Counted from the first letter of the stretch, positions 44,601 through 50,326 are shown. The stretch: DNA of 64,000 nucleotides from Glandiceps talaboti (GCF_964340395.1 NC_135550.1:3385001-3449000), one strand, 5' to 3'. The notes: generated from the letters alone by a model not told the origin. Numbers and translations are program-made.

Positions 44601-46045
44601 TTATAAACGCTTGCAGTGAAGATGACCTTTTTATCTAAGTAACTGTAACAATACATATCACATGATGTTGTGATAAATCTACTTGACAAATCTGGAACCA
44701 TGGAAACAGCTTAACTCTATCAAGCATATCTTGAGGGTAGGAAACTATACCACCTCCTTTGTCACTTGTCAACCTTATTAGTTCTCCATTGTTATTTATG
44801 GTTATATGTGAACTCGTTGGCAGGTTACAGAAAGGTTAACAATTTAGTCATCACAAGAAATACCACCTCAACAGACAAATCTCCATCAAGTGCACATTTC
44901 AGGCTGACCATTATCCTATTTCAATTTTTTTCTGTCATTATTAATAGGTGTAAAACACGACCACATCTGACCATTTTATGAGAAATAATTTAGAATAGCA
45001 TGATTGTAATACATTTGTATGCTTACAAGTGTATTTAAAGGGTCATTGCCTCTTTTACATGTATCTCTCCTGAAGACATTGTCTTACCTATTGATTTCTC
45101 TGGCAACATTGATGTTTCCTCATCAAACTTTATCCATCCTCCCCCATCACCACCACTACCCTCCATCTTGTTCTTGTCATTGGTTCCCTTGGACTTGGTT
45201 TCTGTGACAACAGGTGTGAAGAGCTCTTGGGGATCAGCATCATTACCACTATCTGACTGGGCGATACCTACAAACCATGAATTGTTTTGTGCTTTTTTAT
45301 CACCCATCTTTCCCTCTTTCTTATCAAAGCTAACCCAATCGTTTCCTCCAGTGTTCATTTCCGCTGTATCTGAAATGAGTTGGCAGCCTCTGGCAGATTC
45401 ACTTATAATTGTTTCAGTTTCAAGTAACGTTGTGGCGGTTGCTGATTCAGTAGCTAGTTCACCATCATCGAATGTTGTCCACTGTGTGTTCACTGATGTA
45501 GTGATGCTGTGTGGCAGTGTTGTTGTATCACCGTTTCCTTCCTCCCCTGATTCTACTGTACCCTGCACACCTTGCAGGAATTCATTTTTCTCGGATTTCC
45601 CTCCGGTCACATCTGGTGTACCATGGGACTTTTCACCCATAGATGTATGTAGATCGTCAGATTTCTCGCTAACTACTGTAACAACAGTTTGTAAATCGTT
45701 TTGTTCCATTGTCTCACTGTTGAAAATATCAGCATTATCATCTTCATTACTCGCAATTGTTTTGTTGGGCTCGTTTTCATCAACGACATCTACGATTTCC
45801 GTCGATCTTTCAGTCACATCTGTAATTTTCTCCGTAATATTTGTGTTCGGGTCAACATCAATTTCTTCCGTTGACGGTTCCAATGATGCTACTTGGGCTG
45901 TAACGCCATTCCTTACATGTTTGTGGCTTGGGCTGGAAATGGCTGGATGGTCATCTTGTTCGGTTTGACCACCGCAGTTGATTTTATCATTCTGAGCGTG
46001 ATCTTGTACTGCGTTAGGCGGCTCAACAAATTCCTCATCCTCCAT
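11266..46045 (-). CDS. STON: Stonin (stoned B / STON1-STON2 ortholog), spliced gene of five coding exons
   Basis: Joining 46045-45088, 23145-20776, 15878-15720, 14381-14274 and 11543-11266 gives 3873 nt: 1290 codons and a TAA. All four introns are phase 1 with GT-AG ends. The N-terminal 820 residues are acidic, Ser/Thr-rich and look disordered. They carry five W-x-x-F-D motifs (WTTFD, WVSFD, WIKFD, WAKFD, WVSFD), like the WVxF motifs by which stonin 2 binds the AP-2 alpha ear, and four NPF motifs at about 647, 680, 706 and 733, the ligands of Eps15/intersectin EH domains. A proline run lies at about 767-785. The stonin homology domain follows at about 828-960 and a mu-homology domain at about 962-1285, the cargo-binding part that in stonins recruits synaptotagmin. 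Length fits Drosophila stoned B (about 1260) better than human stonin 2 (about 900). It should act in clathrin-mediated retrieval of membrane proteins. A non-coding 5' exon is possible. Confidence 0.93.
12894..13294. mobile_element. 401-bp foldback MITE with TTAA target duplication
   Basis: Two arms of about 140 bp (12894-13035 and about 13150-13294) are reverse complements at roughly 90% identity, both starting AGTGTATGTAAATAGGTTTC. TTAA flanks both ends (12890-12893, 13295-13298). The surrounding repeat family has an uninterrupted version at about 20507-20525 (TTTGACTTTAAGTTGATCAC), which shows the empty site with one TTAA. TTAA duplications are typical of piggyBac and Kolobok elements; no transposase is present. 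Confidence 0.85.
13308..13390 (+). repeat. Microsatellite (CA)n then (CAGA)n
   Basis: Uninterrupted CA repeats, a short ATCCACT break, then CAGA repeats. It forms the tail of the dispersed repeat described at 12069. Confidence 0.95.
13440..13805 (+). repeat. Tandem array, 79-bp unit, about 4.5 copies
   Basis: Units contain AACAGCACTCCTAGTGGTCA then TTATACTATCTTTTGTCTTT and ACCACTCCTAGTCCAAAATC. Two related diverged units lie at 11880-12050, on the other side of the dispersed repeat, so that element seems to have inserted into an older array. Confidence 0.9.
14274..14381 (-). CDS. STON: Stonin coding exon 4 (mu-homology domain)
   Basis: Acceptor TTATTATCTTTGCAG ends at 14382 and donor GTAAGA begins at 14273. 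The 108-nt exon is phase 1 on both sides and encodes (G)SLCPGLIEVSVGTAKYEHP and then YRSLVWRIPRLPEKNT. The VWRIPRLPEKN segment is a conserved stonin/AP-mu signature (WRIPxLPxKN). Confidence 0.93.
14675..15430 (+). repeat. Minisatellite, 33-bp unit, 23 near-identical copies, in stonin intron 3
   Basis: Unit CCAGTAATATACATAACACT then CTACAAGTCTAGA. Only an A-to-T change (TCTAGTCC) marks the boundaries before unit 1, between units 3 and 4 and before the last unit; the other units are identical. As 33 is a multiple of three, the plus strand stays open for 288 codons with an 11-residue period (PVIYITLYKSR). That frame is opposite to the host gene, inside an intron, and I do not regard it as coding. 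Confidence 0.97.
15720..15878 (-). CDS. STON: Stonin coding exon 3 (mu-homology domain)
   Basis: Acceptor TGTATGTACATAG ends at 15879 and donor GTAGGT begins at 15719. The 159-nt exon is phase 1 on both sides: (G)HRSKKSMQQNPCENIMICFP, then IPESWITMFRIEKKFGYASV, then KSTTKKAGKIKK(G). CENIMICFPIPESW is the stonin counterpart of the conserved mu-domain strand followed by the basic Lys/Arg-rich loop. Confidence 0.93.
15932..16455. mobile_element. Foldback element in stonin intron 2, arms about 140 bp
   Basis: 15932-16075 and 16312-16455 are reverse complements with about 85% identity; both carry GAGCACTCACAAAAGAACTA and GATTTTAATCAGATTG. A loop of about 240 bp separates them. The left end is only about 54 bp upstream (in the gene sense) of the exon 3 acceptor. 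No clear target duplication found. Confidence 0.8.
16599..16803 (+). repeat. Tandem array, 49-bp unit, about 3.5 copies, with a further piece at 17827-17893
   Basis: Unit TCTATATTGCTGTATATACC then AGTATATTAGTGTGACAAAT and ATACATGTG, starting at 16648, 16697 and 16746. The same repeat resumes at 17827-17893 beyond two inserted elements, so the array was split by insertion. Confidence 0.85.
16804..16893. repeat. 90-bp near-perfect hairpin (inverted repeat)
   Basis: AATAAACCACCCCTGGGGAT...GGTTTTGAC is followed at once by its reverse complement GGTCAAAACCAAGTGGTATA...GGGAGTGGTTTAT, giving arms of about 40 bp with almost no loop. Confidence 0.85.
16897..17705. mobile_element. Non-coding element with 22-bp terminal inverted repeats
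   Basis: The left end ATTATATTATACCAGTATAC (16897 on) matches the reverse complement of the right end, which reads TATACTGGTATAATATAAT up to 17705. About 809 bp long, no transposase. The last 145 bp (17560-17705) recur at 46747-46891. Confidence 0.7.
17944..18760 (+). pseudogene. Non-LTR retrotransposon C-terminal part (zinc-finger plus RT tail), broken
   Basis: The plus strand first reads MGKTKIMECAAGN and DPCGICHRRVMRNSILCTKC then RKWIHGRC...YECWKCL, a Cys/His PHD-like zinc module seen in the C-terminal half of some LINE proteins. After a stop it continues VKEFCYLGDTLDGAGGSELA and RRKFRDLE-type sequence, then with a frameshift YGAETWVMRAVEE-like sequence (MAETWVMRAVEEGILRRAET) and RRSCLRWCGHMLRKDERKGV. 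This last block matches the usual C-terminal line RRRRLRWxGHVLRM of LINE reverse transcriptases. At least two stops and a frameshift make it dead. A poly-C tract follows at 18822-18841. Confidence 0.88.
19133..20250 (+). mobile_element. Pearl/HINE-like element, 1118 bp, nested in the repeat at 18885
   Basis: The left end TACCTCCCGTAAGGGTACGG contains a palindrome (CTCCCGTA/TACGGGAG); the right end has CCCTTACGGGAGG and finishes CATTCAGTTTAAATCTGGT. A (CTGT)n microsatellite follows the left end (about 19177-19221), then about five 147-bp core repeats (GGTAATTAGGCTATATCTTA at 19517, 19664 and 19811). A second family member is at 34879-35852. Microsatellite, internal repeats, subterminal hairpins and insertion between T and T fit Helentron-type non-autonomous elements. 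Confidence 0.7.
20527..20630 (+). repeat. Microsatellite (CA/CACG)n
   Basis: Mixed ACGC and ACAC repeats, the tail of the dispersed repeat just before stonin exon 2. Confidence 0.95.
20776..23145 (-). CDS. STON: Stonin coding exon 2 (large): disordered region, NPF motifs, stonin homology domain, first half of mu domain
   Basis: The acceptor TGTTTTGTCCACAG ends at 23146 and the donor GTCAGT begins at 20775; 2370 nt, phase 1 both ends. The open frame runs on upstream into a CATA/CGTA microsatellite (Met/Tyr/Val/Cys-rich), but that is intron: the acceptor and the split codon G+TT match exon 1. In order the exon encodes SPAHSDQNESTRVG, a WAKFD and a WVSFD motif, NPF motifs at 22165, 22066, 21988 and 21907, a run of seven prolines then PRPPP, the stonin homology domain from GWPLQLRVPDRKKITGSRYW, and the mu-domain part with KCRVRLRQNGEMDRISTTVH and FVTGMPECVLGLNDYHRQGV. 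A plus-strand frame at 20855-21241 is a shadow. Confidence 0.95.
23216..23648 (+). repeat. Microsatellite cluster: (CATA)n, (CGTA)n and (CA)n, in stonin intron 1
   Basis: Alternating CATA and CGTA tetranucleotide runs at 23216-23502 and a pure CA run at 23597-23648. They create Tyr/Val/Cys and His/Thr frames on both strands that are not genes. Confidence 0.97.
23650..24240. other. Intron 1 sequence, no feature except a repeat head
   Basis: A head of the GTCAATGGCATTCTAGAACA type lies at about 24066, the start of a decayed dispersed repeat copy. Nothing else recognised. Confidence 0.5.
24255..24456 (+). mobile_element. LINE 3' end (CR1/L2-like tail)
   Basis: The stretch GGACCTCGATTAGTTCAGAA...CTGTCCTTGGTCC followed by a T-rich region and GAAATAAATTTCAATTCAAT with tandem TTCAA at the end looks like a LINE 3' UTR ending in short tandem repeats. 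There is no coding part. Confidence 0.55.
24470..25110 (+). mobile_element. Dispersed GCTGTTGCTAT repeat, partial copy
   Basis: Carries GTTGCTAGGCATATTTGCAT, a doubled TTTAGATTAGTGTGGTCTGG unit at 24577-24655, and the CCACCAAGTTTCAACCCATT and AATTTCAGCCCAATCTGC units shared with the copy at 12069. Confidence 0.65.
25110..25925. other. Intron 1 sequence, nothing recognised
   Basis: Open frames on both strands (25356-25634 minus, 25462-25695 plus) overlap each other and show no known domain. Confidence 0.5.
25926..26830 (+). mobile_element. Dispersed GCTGTTGCTAT repeat, long copy with about six internal units
   Basis: Starts ATTGCCAATGGCGTTGTAGC; then a roughly 120-bp unit recurs (TTTGGCTGTTGCTATGGGCG, GTTGCTAGGCATATTTGCAT, TTTTTGAATGTTTATTCACT, ATTAATCCCTGTTGTTATCT). 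Confidence 0.7.
26970..28203. mobile_element. Harbinger-like non-autonomous element, 1234 bp, TTA target duplication
   Basis: The left end GGCCAGAAAAAAAAAGCTGT (26970 on) and its reverse complement ending at 28203 extend about 29 bp to CAACGGGC. TTA flanks both sides (26967-26969, 28204-28206). A 3-bp TWA/TTA duplication and GGCC-type ends are the PIF/Harbinger pattern. No transposase; the interior has no open frame of note. A poly-A run lies at 28121-28140. Confidence 0.65.
28400..29365 (+). mobile_element. Pearl/HINE-like element with about five diverged 130-150-bp units and a CAGA microsatellite
   Basis: Units contain GATCAATATCTGTGGCAAGT, CCTAATTGCCAAAGTTC and AATTATGCAAATGAGCAATT at about 28435, 28570, 28720, 28865 and 29020. 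A (CAGA)n tract at about 29228-29310 is followed by ATTACCTCCCATACGGGATC, related to the CCTCCCGTAAGGG end of the element at 19133. Confidence 0.6.
29365..30475. other. Intron 1 sequence, nothing recognised
   Basis: AT-rich; small frames on both strands without known domains. A pyrimidine run CTTTTTTTCTTTTTCTTTTT sits near 29980. Confidence 0.5.
30484..30975 (+). pseudogene. Non-LTR retrotransposon 3' end, decayed
   Basis: The plus strand reads MPHAKLWNSILSTSAT and, after a frameshift, RNINSRSHFQKEFKNYFNQ and a stop at about 30690. This is the usual last line of LINE reverse transcriptases (AKLWNSLP...IR...SxxxFKxxLKxYL). The following 280 bp, with a TTTG repeat, look like a 3' UTR. Only this tail is present and it is broken. 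Confidence 0.72.
30980..32170. other. Intron 1 sequence, nothing recognised
   Basis: No open frame of note and no repeat that I could match to others in the window. Confidence 0.5.
32176..32262 (+). repeat. Short minisatellite, three units of the same family as 36245-36690
   Basis: ACTGCCTCAGTTTCCTTCCT, ACTGCCCCAATTTTCTTCCT and ACTGCCTCAGTTTTCCTC recur at about 32190, 32215 and 32247. The same word is the unit of the larger array 4 kb away. Confidence 0.8.
32340..33730. other. Intron 1 sequence, nothing recognised
   Basis: Several small overlapping frames on both strands (32441-33167) without known domains. TAAATGGATAAAATT is duplicated at about 32896-32935. Confidence 0.5.
33734..34055. 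mobile_element. MITE with TAGTCCTGCTTGC ends, carrying a nested second MITE
   Basis: The left end TAGTCCTGCTTGCGTAAGG and the right end CTGCAAGCAGGACTA are inverted; another inverted copy ends at 34079 (GTATGCAAGCTGGACTA). The same terminus is used by the element at 46459. Flanks ATATTTTGT and GCATTTCGT match at 6 of 9 bases, so a 9-bp duplication is possible but unproven. The element at 33779-34001 lies inside. Confidence 0.5.
33779..34001. mobile_element. 223-bp MITE, Mutator-like, perfect 9-bp target duplication
   Basis: It begins TAGACTGTCGACAGTC and ends GACTGTCAACAGTCTA, with inverted arms of about 60 bp (TTTTCCTACGTTTTATCTAA against its complement). GTGTTGAGG directly flanks both ends (33770-33778 and 34002-34010). 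Termini and arms match the large element at 38007-40362. Confidence 0.88.
34879..35852 (+). mobile_element. Pearl/HINE-like element, second member, with a 352-bp internal duplication
   Basis: Left end TTCTTCCGTAAGGAAGAG with a CTGT microsatellite at 34931-34952, right end CCCTTACGGAAGACATTCAG then TTTACATCTGGT. The core unit GGTAATTAGGCTATATCTCA is shared with the element at 19133. Here it occurs twice, at 35092 and 35444, inside a duplicated block that also repeats the TTTTCT...GGCTGACTCAATT-like head. Confidence 0.72.
36120..36250 (+). pseudogene. Possible short reverse-transcriptase fragment
   Basis: The frame FLGACCADFKFTGSFQLRLC followed by LSILYTPNLEWCGTAH resembles the LINE segment LGxLRRxF...LYxxLVRPxLEYxxxVW. 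The match is short and without other domains, so this is tentative. Confidence 0.4.
36250..36690 (+). repeat. Minisatellite, 26-27-bp unit, about 17 copies
   Basis: Unit TACTGCCTCAGTTTTCTTCC then TATGCA, with CCCTCATATG and CTATACATA variants. All three plus-strand frames stay open over it (238, 236 and 261 codons), which shows they are products of the repeat. Confidence 0.93.
36840..37990. other. Intron 1 sequence, nothing recognised
   Basis: A minus-strand frame at 37672-37983 (103 codons) has no domain I know. A short C run lies at 37159. Confidence 0.45.
38462..38623 (+). CDS. Short frame with a possible THAP-like zinc-finger start, in the Mutator-like element
   Basis: A 53-codon frame, MVARECYGSRCTNSDRHSTQ then AIDVLDTLFTFPRLQ, ends in TAG at 38621. 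The C-x4-C pair followed by an FxFP-like motif recalls the start of THAP domains, DNA-binding modules common in transposon proteins. The rest of the domain (the later Cys/His pair and AVPTIF) is missing. It may be a captured exon or chance. Confidence 0.3.
   Translation: MVARECYGSRCTNSDRHSTQAIDVLDTLFTFPRLQLAYYIVIKFMYKMCDSEA
39860..39977. repeat. 59-bp tandem duplication
   Basis: AGCTGTATCGAGAACGATCG then GAGCGA...TAGCCCGGG...TTCATAGGCT occurs twice, starting at 39860 and 39919, just downstream of the helicase fragment on the minus strand. Confidence 0.9.
39945..40110 (-). pseudogene. RecQ-family helicase N-terminal fragment, captured and inactive
   Basis: The minus strand reads STYRDALEKLGYSHLKDFQ, then RIIIDAYVSGKDVFVSVLTG and SAKSIAYES. 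This is the start of a RecQ helicase core: motif 0 (LGYxxLKxFQ) and motif I (normally PTGxGKSLCY). The Walker A motif here is LTGSAKS, with a glycine replaced by alanine, and the sequence ends within 20 residues in the 59-bp duplication. Helicase motifs Ia to VI are absent, so it cannot work. Its place inside long inverted repeats implies capture by the element, though a remnant of an element-borne helicase cannot be excluded. Confidence 0.75.
40372..40930. other. Intron 1 sequence, nothing recognised
   Basis: Plain AT-rich sequence with no domain-bearing frame. Confidence 0.5.
40932..41172 (+). repeat. Minisatellite, 41-bp unit, 6 copies
   Basis: Unit ACATTACATCCACATACTGT then GAAATGTCAATGTTCTCTAC, nearly identical copies. 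Confidence 0.95.
41175..42255. other. Intron 1 sequence, nothing recognised
   Basis: An ATC trinucleotide run lies at 41620-41641. A minus-strand frame of 122 codons (41815-42183) is hydrophobic and without a known domain. Confidence 0.45.
42262..43774 (+). repeat. Large minisatellite, 31-35-bp unit, about 44 copies
   Basis: It starts with about nine 19-bp units (TGCATAACATGTAAGTGAT) at 42262-42440 and passes into units of the type GTAAGTCAATGCATACATTG then ATATTTTAGAT, with or without an extra ATAT before GTAAG. Longer blocks such as 42760-42860 and 42985-43100 are repeated, so multi-unit duplication has occurred. Confidence 0.95.
43775..45087. other. Start of stonin intron 1, little recognised
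   Basis: An AAT run at 44085-44099. On the minus strand near 44770 the frame reads LTSDKGGGIVSYPQDML, which resembles the DKGGGxVVxxxxxY motif of Penelope-like reverse transcriptases, but too little is present for a call. Confidence 0.4.
45088..46045 (-). CDS. STON: Stonin coding exon 1: acidic N-terminal region with WxxFD motifs
   Basis: It starts ATG at 46045 and ends at a GTAAGA donor (45087); 319 codons plus one base (phase 1). The sequence MEDEEFVEPPNAVQDHAQND is acidic, then Ser/Thr/Glu-rich and without globular domains. It holds the motifs QWTTFDDGE, DWVSFDKKE and GWIKFDEET, which continue in exon 2 as SWAKFDADT and HWVSFDEDG. This is the AP-2-binding, low-complexity part of stonins. 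The 62-266-codon frames on the opposite strand are shadows. The start could be preceded by a non-coding exon, but no better in-frame ATG was seen upstream. Confidence 0.92.
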
Positions 46046-46330
46046 TTTGTCTATCTATTCGCCGATATATTACCTTTCAAGGGTGTGATAAAATATTACA
46101 GGTAAACACAGGTACACTGAACCGATTGTTCACACATGAGTCGTGCCTGCGTTGTTTGTGAGACCCGCCATGTTGAATATAACGTTTGATCATTTGAGGT
46201 CATAAGGTCATGCGAAAACCTGGGTTCACCGGCACATATTGGCATGGCACTGCATGCACTGATATCATAAATTGCCATGTGTAAACAACAATCACTCACG
46301 TGTAACAGTAAGTACCCGCACATCCTTAGA
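46046..46330 (-). promoter_or_regulatory. Probable stonin 5' UTR and promoter region
   Basis: This region directly upstream of the stonin ATG is less AT-rich than its surroundings and holds a CACGTG E-box at 46297-46302. No TATA box was recognised. The call rests on position only. Confidence 0.35.
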
Positions 46331-46458
46331 AAATCGATTCAGTTTTCCGTCGTTTTATTGATCATGCTGGGTAAAACCTTTTATTATCTCTTTGTCTTCT
46401 GTAATTAAGCTACCTCGCTTAGCTAGGGACCGGTCAGATTCTTCGGCCGGGGGTGGGG

Positions 46459-46565
46459 TAGTCCTGCTTACATGACGGTGCACGAGTCTGTATTACTGAC
46501 TTGGGAGGGACAATTGTCAGAATCGAGTCCCGAATTCCTCCGTATGCAAGCAGGACTAGGGCCTA
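46459..46565. mobile_element. Short MITE with TAGTCCTGCTT ends
   Basis: TAGTCCTGCTTACATGACGG at the left is inverted as CCGTATGCAAGCAGGACTA at the right (to 46558). If the right end is at 46565 (GGGCCTA), GGGGTGGGG flanks both sides as a 9-bp duplication, but the sequence is G-rich and this could be chance. Confidence 0.55.
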
Positions 46566-46746
46566 GGGGTGGGGGTGGGAGGAGGGTCACCCTGTTTTTT
46601 AAATTGGCAGTAGGGGGGGGTCATGCTGTTTTGAAAATTGTGGATGGGGGGGGGGGGTCATTGTGTTTTGGATTGTGATGGAAGAAGAAAATCCCTTTCT
46701 ACAATGGCAGAAAGAAGTTTTGTCATTTGCGCCCATATCCCTGCAC

Positions 46747-46891
46747 GGACTACAACGTTCTAGACGAACAGTGAACATCAAAATTTGGACGCGTGCCAAC
46801 TGTGCATTATCGCTCATTTTAGACGCGCTAGTTCGATGTCTAGACCAATCAGATCTCTCGATTTGCGCCATCAATATACTGGTATAATATA
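46747..46891 (+). repeat. Second copy of the right end of the element at 16897-17705
   Basis: From ACTACAACGTTCTAGACGAA to ATACTGGTATAATATAA it matches 17560-17705 with few differences. It contains an internal inverted pair, TTCTAGACGAAC and GTTCGATGTCTAGA. The left part of the element is missing here. Confidence 0.85.
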
Positions 46892-47129
46892 AATATTACT
46901 TCACATAAGAGTTCAAACATAACACTACATATACATGTATTACCTAGCTACCACACTAGTTACACAACATGTCATGTAAATGCTTGGCTGTTTCACAATC
47001 AATGCTTCACTTATATTGCACTTTGGGGCAAAAGTGAACTTGAACGTTTCGTAATGGTGATCGTCATAGATTGTTTATAAAAGAAGTTAATCTAAATTGT
47101 TCTACTCGTCAGTATGAACTTGTCAGAAG

Positions 47130-47615
47130 GGATTAATACACTTTGTATCGTACAGAACTGAAATTTACAAACACCATGAACAAAGTACATTGAAAAACAG
47201 GTCACTGAACAAGGCTGGATTGATATTAAAGAAGATCATACACCCCATCTTGAAAAAAAACTCTCCGAAAAGATTATTCATTGCACGTGTACGTCCCCAT
47301 TTGGAATTTGCCAATGTTGTGTGGTCACCTCGATTTACTAAAGATTCCAGTTTTAAGTCATTAAATTGAATTAAGCAACTTGGAGAACTACGCAATTAAT
47401 GTTCCGAGGACCGGCTAGTACATCTGGAAATCCCAAAGTATGTTGTAGAGGAGAAAAAGAGGGGGTACGATTGAGGTGTGGAAATATCTAAATGGAAAAT
47501 ATAATGTCAATCAGCATCCCCTACATTGTGACCTACAAAGTGTCACCAGAAGTTATGCACTCAAACTTCCAAACTTACGAAATTTGGAAGTTCAAAATCC
47601 AGCTGAGTCATTACC
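47130..47615 (+). pseudogene. Non-LTR retrotransposon RT C-terminal part, frameshifted
   Basis: The plus strand gives LNKAGLILKKIIHPILKK and RLFIARVRPHLEFANVVWSP, the LxxALVRPHLEYxxxVWxP block at the end of LINE reverse transcriptases. After stops come EDRLVHLEIPKYVVEEKKRG and, in another frame, EVWKYLNGKYNVNQHPLHCD and SVTRSYALKLPN. Order and spacing match CR1/L2-like proteins. At least three breaks. Confidence 0.85.
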
Positions 47616-48031
47616 ATCTGAAACAACTTATCCTCTTCTTTTGTATTTACAGTATCTTGTTTACCATCTCTCAGTTCAAAGTTGTAATTGTTAGTCTGAA
47701 CTTTACAAGTAATTATTATCTTGAAGTCTGCAAAAACTTGGGCCTTGTGATGAACACCAGTATGGGTTGGTGATTCGTTGTTTTGTTTTTTTGACAATTT
47801 GACATTTATCAGCTCATACGCTGTTAGCCTTTTTAGCCGTGATTTGATGATATGAACTAGACAATACAAAGAACAAAGAAATTATAGAATTTTAACAAAA
47901 TCTCGGTCATTTGTTTTCATTACAATTACATTACATTTCATTACATGTAAGGTAAGGGGCCGATGTGAATGCCTATTTTTTTAAACCACGGAGTACTCGC
48001 CTTTTTTATTCCAAAGACTCATAAAGATAGC

Positions 48032-48151
48032 TAGTCTTGCTGCTAGACCCCTCGGGCTATTCTGCTCACTGTGATGGTGACCGAAGGTCACTAGTGGGGG
48101 CGTTCGCACTCGAGTGTTGAGAAGAAAGCCCGATGTCTAGCAGCTAGACTA
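48032..48151. mobile_element. 120-bp MITE with perfect 9-bp target duplication
   Basis: Ends TAGTCTTGCTGCTAGAC and GTCTAGCAGCTAGACTA, with CGGGCT and AGCCCG also paired. AAAGATAGC flanks it at 48023-48031 and 48152-48160. Interior GC-rich (GTGACCGAAGGTCACTAG is a further palindrome). Confidence 0.88.
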
Positions 48152-48621
48152 AAAGATAGCCTAACCCAGTCTACATCTCTGGGTCGAGTGCAGTGATGAT
48201 TCTGTGAGTACATTTAACTATTGTATAAGATTAGTTCTAAACGTTCGTTTAGTGTGCATGTTTTTTGTCGGTTTTTTTAAATAAAAAAAAATCATTTATT
48301 CATATCGAAAGAGTCACAAGCAAGGGAAATATAATAACAGTTGCTTTTCTATAGTGACTTGTTCCGATCGATCATAAGCTTTATCACAACTTCTAGACAG
48401 TTCGAGCTTATGAGGAAATTATAGCGATTCTCGATCTAACACTAGTATTAGGCCTAAAGATATCTGACTACGATCGCGATTTATTTCTTTATTTCCTGCG
48501 AATATTGTCATGATTTTATTTTGAGTTTGTCGTTCTGGGAGTCGTCGCCCCTTAAATTCCCCCAAGAACGACAAAATAAAAAACAAATAACAACATAAGG
48601 AACTGTTGTTTATAGAAGTAT

Positions 48622-48749
48622 TAGACTGTAAGATACGTCGTGACGTTCCGCCCTCACCGGCCTCCTTTCACCCTCTCATCCTCTCTCTAATATGTGGGAG
48701 GGGGTTGACCGATGTGTGAGGGCGCCCATCACGGCGTACTTACAGACTA
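48622..48749. mobile_element. 128-bp MITE with 7- to 9-bp target duplication
   Basis: TAGACTGTAAGATACGTCGT at the left pairs with ACGGCGTACTTACAGACTA at the right; CCGCCCTCAC and GTGAGGGCG also pair. GAAGTAT follows the right end and precedes the left end. It becomes the 9-bp TAGAAGTAT if the right end is set two bases earlier. Confidence 0.8.
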
Positions 48750-48759
48750 GAAGTATGTC

Positions 48760-50255
48760 TAAATATAAAGGAATTGAGATGTATTCCTACATAAGGTAGT
48801 GATCACATTCATACATTTATTACATGTAAAGTGATAAATATGTTACCTAGTGAGTTGTATTGCTTAGTCATAGCACTTTCGATTAGAACATCTCCAACCA
48901 TATAAATTTGCTGATTTTGTCCCAAAACAATTATTGAATTTGATCATATTAATAGCTTTAACGAGTGAAACAATACTGCGTTGCCTCTGATCACTTGCTG
49001 TGTATCGAGTAAGTTCTTTCGTTGAACAGACCGTGTGGGAATCATCGTCGTAAACCACGGCCTGTTTTACGGCAACGTTCTTAACGAGCCTCTCACAGGA
49101 AATTTATTTTTTTAATTTTTTTTTCGAAATGTAGTGGTAAAAATATTAACTCTGGCTTGCAAAAATGGTGGGAAACCATATAAGCAACAACTCGGGTCGC
49201 ATCCAACCCTCACCCCACCGCCCACCCCCACCCCCACCAATTATGTTTTCGTGTTTTTTTCAATTGTCTTTTTTTCTTCAAAGGTTTAAAGGCCCATTTC
49301 GGATTAGGATTACATTTAGATGTGAAAAACTGTTGTCTGGCAGAGATATATAAAGATTTGGTCCAGAACAAAAGAATGATCAAATCTTCAATAATCACAA
49401 GAGGGAATAGCCAGGTGAATTAGGGGGTGGGTGACTTTTTACAAATCGGTCCTCGGGGGAACACCATATTTTAGAAAATGGAAATTAGGGTTGGGGTTCA
49501 CAATTTCACTTTGACTCATTTATTATCTAACTTTGCATTATTTTGCTATTTTTGCTTGATCCCACTGCTGGCGCTGGTTCCAAATCCTACTATTACCACA
49601 TCCCACCACTGCCACCATTGTTATTTCATAACATACCTCTGAAATGCAATTGATTAACTGTGAATTATGTTGAAAGGAGAGGAGCGGGACTCACAGTAGT
49701 AAAGGGGGAACAGCGTGACAAGATATTGGGGATAATGTGATGGAGTGGAGATGTAGACCTAGGTCCTGAAGTTGTCCGTTGCATGTGCACTCATCTTGTC
49801 TTTGGGAGTTGTGGCCTTCAGTTCAACCAATTAAATCCAAACCGTCACAGGCATTGATTTACTGCAAACACAAAGTAACTGTGGTTGTATTAAATAGTGG
49901 AAAACAACAAATGCATTTTAAAATTATCAGTGTGGTGGTATCTTACTACAGAAAAATTCCCTTTCTCTAGTGGTTTTCAAACCCAAGACCTCATGACTAC
50001 TAATCTTGAGCTCTAACAATTATGTCACAATGCAGGTCGCATTCCAAGGCAGTGTTAAGAATATGTTTTCATTGAAATATTTGAACAGGAGGAGGGTCAT
50101 ACTTTCGAGAAATGTAATTGAGGGAGGGTCACTTTTTAGCACAACGGACTCGGTGGAGGGTCATATTTTATGACCCCCTGTATTTGTTGGAGGCTCCCTA
50201 ATCCTTGTGGTTCCACTGCGGGATTGAACACAGGGCAGTCATGGCTTAGTTAGTT
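48760..50255. other. Upstream intergenic, nothing certain
   Basis: A minus-strand frame at 48864-49058 is followed by a GTAACA donor-like site and might be a 5' exon, but nothing supports it. C- or G-rich tracts lie at 49210-49240 and 49430-49450. Confidence 0.4.
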
Positions 50256-50261
50256 ATGTTT

Positions 50262-50287
50262 ACGAAAACAAACAAACAAACAAACAA

Positions 50288-50326
<39 letters not shown>

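Noticed and set aside
44700-44800. Penelope-like RT scrap (DKGGGIV)
   Set aside because: Only about 15 residues match; could be chance.
45168-45968. 266-codon plus-strand frame opposite stonin exon 1
   Set aside because: Shadow of the stonin coding strand (Ser/Val-rich antisense of Thr/Glu-rich codons).
48864-49058. Possible 5' exon of a minus-strand gene with a donor near 48846
   Set aside because: No known domain, no matching acceptor or phase test available; only a donor-like GTAACA.
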